From positions 1 through 9,715 of the forward strand of contig JAHFRS010000031.1 in the NCBI GenBank assembly GCA_023266155.1: DNA of 9,715 bases. The letters run 5' to 3'. The translations under genes were made by a program, and so were the position numbers. Positions within the stretch are counted from its first letter, which is position 1, and each line of letters begins with the position of its first letter. The DNA is from an archaeon. GTDB taxonomy: Archaea > Nanobdellota > Nanobdellia > Woesearchaeales > GW2011-AR9. Below, one piece after another: positions 5,971-9,715 of this stretch. The notes under the pieces are model-generated. The model was not told the origin of the DNA. It made no database searches and was given only the letters and a program-made list of their open reading frames with translations.

Positions 5971-6306
5971 TTATCCTGTTCTCATAGTAGCATTAGTAGT
6001 GTAGTTGGGATTGATATACTGGCCAGAAATGACGGGCAATTTTTCACCCGCGTTATCGCGGTGAAGAGGTCGAGCGATAAAATCAAATCTGGGCTGATCT
6101 CGATGTTTTATGCGGCGTGGTATCATCGGCAGCTGTTCCGCAATGACTCTCTGCAGTATCACTTCCAGATTTTCAGAAGTAGCTGTTGAAATGTAGTCTG
6201 CTTGTTTCAAATACCGCAGGTGAGGCTGTATTCCACCAAAACCACCATCTTCATCATATAACAACACTGTTCCATTTTTCAATTCGTAGAATATAGTGCT
6301 GGCCAT
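5971..6306 (-). CDS. Unknown 111-residue protein
   Basis: I do not recognise this protein. It starts MASTIFYELKNGTVLLYDED, suggesting a short beta-rich N-terminus, then a helix (SENLEVILQRVIAEQLP), then a basic, Arg/His-rich segment (RRIKHRDQPRFDF) and a polar tail. No membrane segment or metal cluster is seen. Start support: GAGG (6318-6315) lies 8 bases before the ATG, and a TATA box sits further upstream. It is the first gene of a two-gene unit with the MKITIDT protein, so the two may act together. Confidence 0.72.
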   Translation of the reverse strand: MASTIFYELKNGTVLLYDEDGGFGGIQPHLRYLKQADYISTATSENLEVILQRVIAEQLPMIPRRIKHRDQPRFDFIARPLHRDNAGEKLPVISGQYINPNYTTNATMRTG

Positions 6307-6345
6307 GGTATATACCTCTATTTTAAGCAGTAAAATGAAAAGAAG

Positions 6346-6353
6346 TATATAAT
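6346..6353 (-). promoter_or_regulatory. TATA box of the two-gene unit at 6306-5697
   Basis: Minus-strand ATTATATA (6353-6346) lies about 40 bases upstream of the ATG. Initiation near 6323 would leave a leader of about 17 bases carrying the GAGG ribosome binding site. It falls in the 69-base gap after L10e, so this unit need not depend on L10e read-through. Confidence 0.5.
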
Positions 6354-6375
6354 CTTTACTCTGTTATGTAATACT

Positions 6376-6897
6376 TCAAGCTGCCATCGTCACAACTTTA
6401 CAGCCGCAAGGTAACTTCTTGGCGGCCCGATGCAACGCTTCCCGGCCGACAGCGACATTTTCTGTATCAATCTTTAATTCCAATAAAGTCTGTCCTTCCA
6501 CCACTCGCGCGGCAACTCCTACTGGTTTACCATAGGATTGTGACATGCCCTGGCTCATCCTATCAGCACCTGCTCCTGCCGCCATAGCGTTTTCTCGTAA
6601 GACATGAAATGGATACACTTTTAATTTCAGATGAAAATTATTGCCAACACCTTTTTCTAAGACACGATTGGACGTCATCCGGGCTGATTCTAATGAATTA
6701 TGGCGAATGTTTGTGTTCCGAAGTGAGTTCAGCCGTAAGAGCATCTCAAATTTCTTACGCGGATCTCCCATTTCAAACCGGCTGATCTTTAACGCCGGAA
6801 TACCGCCACGAATAAAGTTTTTCTTATTAAATTTACTGAAGCGGGTATAAGGCCGTTCCAAGTTCTGATACGCGGAATTCTTACGCAGTTTAACCAT
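6376..6897 (-). CDS. rpl10e: Large ribosomal subunit protein L10e (uL16), archaeal type
   Basis: Core protein of the large ribosomal subunit; the uL16 family sits near the peptidyl-transferase and elongation-factor region. Archaeal signatures throughout: MVKLRKNSAY start, ERPYTR (14-19), NFIRGGIP (27-34), IRHNSLESAR (64-73), YPFHVLRENAMAAGAGADRM (95-114), GKPVGVAARV (123-132) and the Leu-Pro region LPCGCKVV (162-169). The length of 173 residues is normal. The start MVKLRK is chosen over a TTG five codons upstream because family members begin this way and because the TATA box is exactly 30 bases before this ATG, implying a leaderless message. It is the best evidence that the genome is archaeal. 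Confidence 0.95.
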   Translation of the reverse strand: MVKLRKNSAYQNLERPYTRFSKFNKKNFIRGGIPALKISRFEMGDPRKKFEMLLRLNSLRNTNIRHNSLESARMTSNRVLEKGVGNNFHLKLKVYPFHVLRENAMAAGAGADRMSQGMSQSYGKPVGVAARVVEGQTLLELKIDTENVAVGREALHRAAKKLPCGCKVVTMAA

Positions 6898-6917
6898 GAT
6901 TTGGCAGAACAAGGGGT

Positions 6918-6927
6918 TATTTATAAA
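6918..6927 (-). promoter_or_regulatory. TATA box of L10e
   Basis: Minus-strand TTTATAAATA (6927-6918), preceded by the purine-rich GGGAAATC, is a near-ideal archaeal TATA/BRE. The ATG at 6897 is 30 bases from its start, so transcription probably begins at the ATG. Confidence 0.7.
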
Positions 6928-7021
6928 GATTTCCCGGACATTTTCGTCCTGTTCAATTTGATAATCAGTTCACACTTTCTTCATAAATATCTTTAGCATC
7001 TTTGTGTTTGTGATATCTATA

Positions 7022-7045
7022 GTAAAACTTAAGGGTAAAACTTAA
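7022..7045. repeat. 13-base tandem duplication within a small gene
   Basis: GTAAAACTTAAGG (7022-7034) is followed directly by GTAAAACTTAA (7035-7045), a repeat with period 13. Because 13 is not a multiple of three, the extra copy changes the reading frame of the minus-strand gene and creates its stop at 7031-7029. Confidence 0.8.
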
Positions 7046-7244
7046 TGGGAAAAAAAAGAAAGTAAAGATGAGAAAGAAAAAACATCCAGAAGAAACGCTT
7101 CGGGTGTTTGTCAATGGTCCACCTGAGGGGAATTTCGGAAGAATAAACGCTCTGTTGCCGCAGCACTTCTTTGGCGTCGTGCAGCAATAAGAGAATTTCC
7201 TGTGCTTTAGTGCGGGAGCCAAAAAGGGGGGCGAGTTCTTTCAT
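7029..7244 (-). CDS. Small protein with C-terminal hydrophobic segment, probably frame-disrupted
   Basis: 71 residues as it stands: a soluble helical N-terminus (MKELAPLF, TKAQEILLLLHDAKEVLRQQ) followed by basic residues and an aromatic hydrophobic stretch (FFWMFFLSHLYFLFFP) that may be a membrane anchor. It begins 22 bases after the 445-residue gene, with GGTGAT 7 bases before the ATG, so it is likely the second gene of that operon. The stop at 7029 lies in a 13-base tandem duplication; removing one copy lets the frame continue as YRYHKHKDAKDIYEESVN to a stop at 6965, giving 88 residues with a hydrophilic tail. It may therefore be a recently truncated gene or a switchable allele. No family recognised. 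Confidence 0.5.
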   Translation of the reverse strand: MKELAPLFGSRTKAQEILLLLHDAKEVLRQQSVYSSEIPLRWTIDKHPKRFFWMFFLSHLYFLFFPIKFYP

Positions 7245-7266
7245 TACCGCATCACCATCAGAGCTA

Positions 7267-8604
7267 TCACTTTAATAAATCATGATAAAATTTTTGTTTT
7301 TCAGCATCGCCAATCACCTTGGCCAATTTCAAACCTGCGTGTAGATCACCTTCTCTATTGAACTCTTTAAACTTCGCCGCCGCCATTTTTTTTATTTTAT
7401 TTACGAGATCATTTTTAACTGCATATTCGATGGCCTTTATAGAATAGTAAGAATTATTCTCAGCCATCTTCAGAAAAAGATCCATAGTGGCGGTTGGCCC
7501 TTTAAATGAATCAGACCATTTTAAAATATCATCAGGATTAGTTCCACCATCCATGTCGCCAAAGCCAGGATCATCTTTTAATCCAGTCTTAATCGCTTGG
7601 GCATATAAGTCATTAGCTTTTTTCTCTTTTCCTAAAGTACGAGCTCGTTCAGCTGCTTCTCTAAGGCGGTAAAATCTGCCCCAGTCTGATCCGTTAAGAG
7701 CTTTACATTGAGCAACATCAAACGCCAGAACGGAATCGCCATATTCCTTCTCCGCGATTTCGATGCCTTTTTCAAGATGATGTAGCATTGGAATTGCCAG
7801 CTTGTAAGCCGCGGCTGATCGTTTATTCTCACCCACTTCTTTAAATAAACGAGCCGCTGAAATATAGTAAGCGGCAGCCGTATCTCTATTTTCAAGGCGG
7901 GTCTGGCTTGGCTTTGCCAGATGATTTGCAGCAGTAAGATAAATTTGCGCCTGCATTTTCTCTAATTCTTTCTTTGTGAATAATTCTGTTTCTCCGTGTC
8001 GCCATTTTCCGTATTGCAGCTCCTTCAGTATAGTCTTATACTGCTTTTCGCGGAGAGCCAGTTTAATACCTTTCAGAACAGAATCTCTGCCTATTTTTTT
8101 TTCGTCGGTGTCACTACACAATTCTGCCAAGGAAAAAATATTTTGTATTGGCGATGAATAATTTGCGGGACTGTGACGATATTTTTGGTAGTGTTCTTCA
8201 TTTTTTTCAATGACGAGAGAAAAGAATTCTTTCTTGCGTGGATCTTTTAACTTATAGGCCAGTACCGTAGCTTGTTCATAATTTTTACCTTCGACTGCTG
8301 CTTTCAACGCTAAATCTTTTCTGTCTTCTCGCAGCGCAAATTCTAAGGCTTTGTATGATTGGCCACTGGCCACATAGTGGCTTACCAATTCTTCTTCACA
8401 CTGTCGAACTAATCTTTCCAAGTTGAGTCTTTTGGCTAATCTCCAGCCTTCTTCTTTATTTAATCTTGATTCTCTGATTTGAATAAGGCAAATTTCTGTG
8501 GCTATGCCTTCATCTTGAATCTTGCCATTTTCCAATGCTTTCCACAGCAAGGAGAAACGTTCCTGAGCGTCAGGTATTTGCTTGATAGTTTCCAGTAAAG
8601 ACAT
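7267..8604 (-). CDS. Alpha-helical repeat (TPR-like solenoid) protein, 445 residues
   Basis: Almost entirely predicted helix with repeated pairs of Ala/Leu/Tyr-rich helices, for example SYKALEFALREDRKDLALKA, AAAYYISAARLFKEVGENK, SAAAYKLAIPML and KKANDLYAQAIKTG; such spacing is typical of TPR or related solenoids used as protein-binding scaffolds. No signal peptide, membrane segment or catalytic motif is seen, so a cytoplasmic scaffold or adaptor is likely. The exact repeat family and partner are unknown. The start is supported by a TATA box 30 bases upstream (leaderless). It is divergent from the LysM-like gene across a 127-base shared promoter region, and heads an operon with the small membrane-tail gene. 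Confidence 0.82.
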   Translation of the reverse strand: MSLLETIKQIPDAQERFSLLWKALENGKIQDEGIATEICLIQIRESRLNKEEGWRLAKRLNLERLVRQCEEELVSHYVASGQSYKALEFALREDRKDLALKAAVEGKNYEQATVLAYKLKDPRKKEFFSLVIEKNEEHYQKYRHSPANYSSPIQNIFSLAELCSDTDEKKIGRDSVLKGIKLALREKQYKTILKELQYGKWRHGETELFTKKELEKMQAQIYLTAANHLAKPSQTRLENRDTAAAYYISAARLFKEVGENKRSAAAYKLAIPMLHHLEKGIEIAEKEYGDSVLAFDVAQCKALNGSDWGRFYRLREAAERARTLGKEKKANDLYAQAIKTGLKDDPGFGDMDGGTNPDDILKWSDSFKGPTATMDLFLKMAENNSYYSIKAIEYAVKNDLVNKIKKMAAAKFKEFNREGDLHAGLKLAKVIGDAEKQKFYHDLLK

Positions 8605-8626
8605 TTGGTGTTATTTTTCTCATCAA

Positions 8627-8634
8627 TATTTAAA
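8627..8634 (-). promoter_or_regulatory. TATA box of the 445-residue helical-repeat gene
   Basis: Minus-strand TTTAAATA (8634-8627) begins 30 bases before the ATG, the leaderless distance. The same octamer serves the divergent gene on the other side of the intergenic region. Confidence 0.6.
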
Positions 8635-8699
8635 TGTTATCAATCTACACATTTAAAGTGCATACAGGATGTAACTTACAAGTAATAATAAACACAAGG

Positions 8700-8707
8700 T
8701 TTAAATA
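8700..8707 (+). promoter_or_regulatory. TATA box of the LysM-like membrane protein gene
   Basis: TTTAAATA (8700-8707) begins 32 bases before the ATG at 8732, again a leaderless spacing. It is the identical octamer found in the divergent promoter at 8634-8627, so both genes may respond to the same basal machinery. Confidence 0.6.
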
Positions 8708-8731
8708 GAACAGGGCTATTTTACCTCTACC

Positions 8732-9715
8732 ATGACTTTCAAACAAACTCTGCAATCTATTCTGTTAGGCGGTGCTGCGCTTTTTGGCGGATATCAGCTG
8801 TTGGGCCCGAATACGCAGTACGATAAATTAACGGCAAAACATCTGTGGTGTGAGAAAGAAGGTACTACTCTGGATGATCATGTCCCTCTTGTTGACAGAA
8901 GAATCTGGCCAAGAGATCTAGAATCATTAAAAGAAGACCAGCTCGATTGGGAATTTGCCAATGTCAGAAACGGACAAAGCTTACGCTACGGCAATATTGA
9001 ATTGAAAGTAACCGATTCCCGGCGACAGGCAGCGGGATATGGCCCTAACCAAGCCGGTGCATTGACGGATGAGTACCACCGGATCTTTCTTCATTGCCCA
9101 GGCTATATTAAATTTGACGTTTATCATGACGATGCTGTCGTTCCGGGCGGTAAAGGAATTGAAATCGCCTATGCCTCAAAAATCTGGGGTTCCGGCGGAA
9201 TGTTCGACGGCTGGCCTGACTTTTCCTTACAAGATGTATTGGAAGAGACGGATTTAGGTTCTGCTGAGATTGAACAGATTCTGCGAGAGACGCTGGAAGA
9301 AGAGTTGCAAGGACGAGATGAGCGAGAGCGTCAGGAATACGTTTCCAGGTGGGAGGGATTGCGGCAAAAGTACCAGAAAAAAATAGATGCTGATCCACGA
9401 TTAAAAGCCAGAATTGCTCTGTGCCAGCGACAATTTATTTTGGAAAAGAATCCTGTCAGCGGCCGAGAAGGATTTACCTACACCGTTATAAAAGGAGATT
9501 CTAAAGTAGTCATCTCCCGGCGATTTGCCGCCTGTAACGAAGACAGAGCTTTTTTTCCTCAATTGTATGAAGTAGATACTGTCCATGGAAACAATATATC
9601 CCTTTCACCCAACCAATTTGCTCCTGCCGGCCAAGGGGATTCGGCCTGGAGAGAAAGTGAAGAACGCATTTATCCGGGAGAGAAAGTTATCGTTGTTCCA
9701 ACGTTGAAGTGCAAT
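8732..9715 (+). CDS. Membrane-anchored protein with C-terminal LysM-like domain (3' end missing)
   Basis: Open from an ATG at 8732 to the window edge: 328 codons with no stop, so the true end lies outside. Residues 7-24 (LQSILLGGAALFGGYQLLG) are a likely membrane anchor or signal segment. Residues about 85-160 look like a beta-rich domain with no family I recognise; about 170-230 is a highly charged helix, possibly a coiled coil. Residues about 248-324 resemble a LysM domain: it opens FTYTVIKGDSKVVISRRF and closes IYPGEKVIVVP, matching the usual YTVxxGDxxxxIxxRF and xYPGQxLxIP ends, but with about 35 extra residues in the middle. It probably faces outside the cell, binding surface glycans. 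The promoter is leaderless; base composition resembles its neighbours. Confidence 0.78.
   Translation, partial: MTFKQTLQSILLGGAALFGGYQLLGPNTQYDKLTAKHLWCEKEGTTLDDHVPLVDRRIWPRDLESLKEDQLDWEFANVRNGQSLRYGNIELKVTDSRRQAAGYGPNQAGALTDEYHRIFLHCPGYIKFDVYHDDAVVPGGKGIEIAYASKIWGSGGMFDGWPDFSLQDVLEETDLGSAEIEQILRETLEEELQGRDERERQEYVSRWEGLRQKYQKKIDADPRLKARIALCQRQFILEKNPVSGREGFTYTVIKGDSKVVISRRFAACNEDRAFFPQLYEVDTVHGNNISLSPNQFAPAGQGDSAWRESEERIYPGEKVIVVPTLKCN

Noticed and set aside
6965..7222. Independent 85-codon minus-strand frame
   Set aside because: Its first part is an out-of-frame reading of the gene starting at 7244; only its last 18 codons look genuine, and these join that gene if one 13-base repeat unit is removed.

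Overview
The window looks archaeal, probably a DPANN-type (Woesearchaeota/Pacearchaeota-like) genome; that lineage call is an inference. The evidence is a clear archaeal/eukaryotic-type ribosomal protein L10e (uL16), several AT-rich TATA boxes about 30 bases before start codons that leave little or no leader (L10e, the helical-repeat gene, the LysM-like gene, the small basic gene), and a small acidic protein starting MKITIDT of a type I associate with these archaea. Genes are short and tightly packed and many are unrecognisable.

Layout. Bases 1-282 hold a folded inverted-repeat element (A), a second long hairpin and a promoter. Bases 283-2281 are a plus-strand operon: a XerA-type tyrosine recombinase, then two overlapping genes that together correspond to the two domains of a Tpa1/OGFOD1-type prolyl hydroxylase, here split into a catalytic half and a degenerate C-terminal half. 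A convergent unknown gene follows (2332-2934, minus). Bases 2935-4443 are almost gene-free but highly structured: two multibranched inverted-repeat elements (B, C), a 53-residue very basic protein with its own leaderless promoter, then further elements (D, E, F). Next is an MgtC/DUF4010 membrane protein (4444-5682, plus).

The right third is mostly minus strand: a two-gene unit of small unknown proteins (6306 down to 5697), L10e (6897-6376), and a 445-residue helical-repeat protein followed by a small gene whose 3' end appears shifted out of frame by a 13-base tandem duplication. The last gene (8732 onward, plus) runs off the window; it encodes a membrane-anchored protein ending in what looks like an expanded LysM domain.

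The most unusual content is the inverted-repeat family. Elements A, B, D and F share one architecture although their sequences differ: a long closing stem enclosing two side hairpins, i.e. a three-way junction. Element C encloses several hairpins, three of which share the core ATGRRR-TAGTTT-YYYCAT with compensatory base changes in the stem, one of them inverted. These patterns imply selection on, or copying of, folded structure. Whether they act as RNAs, as folded single-stranded DNA sites (perhaps for the nearby recombinase), or as non-autonomous mobile palindromes cannot be settled from this sequence.
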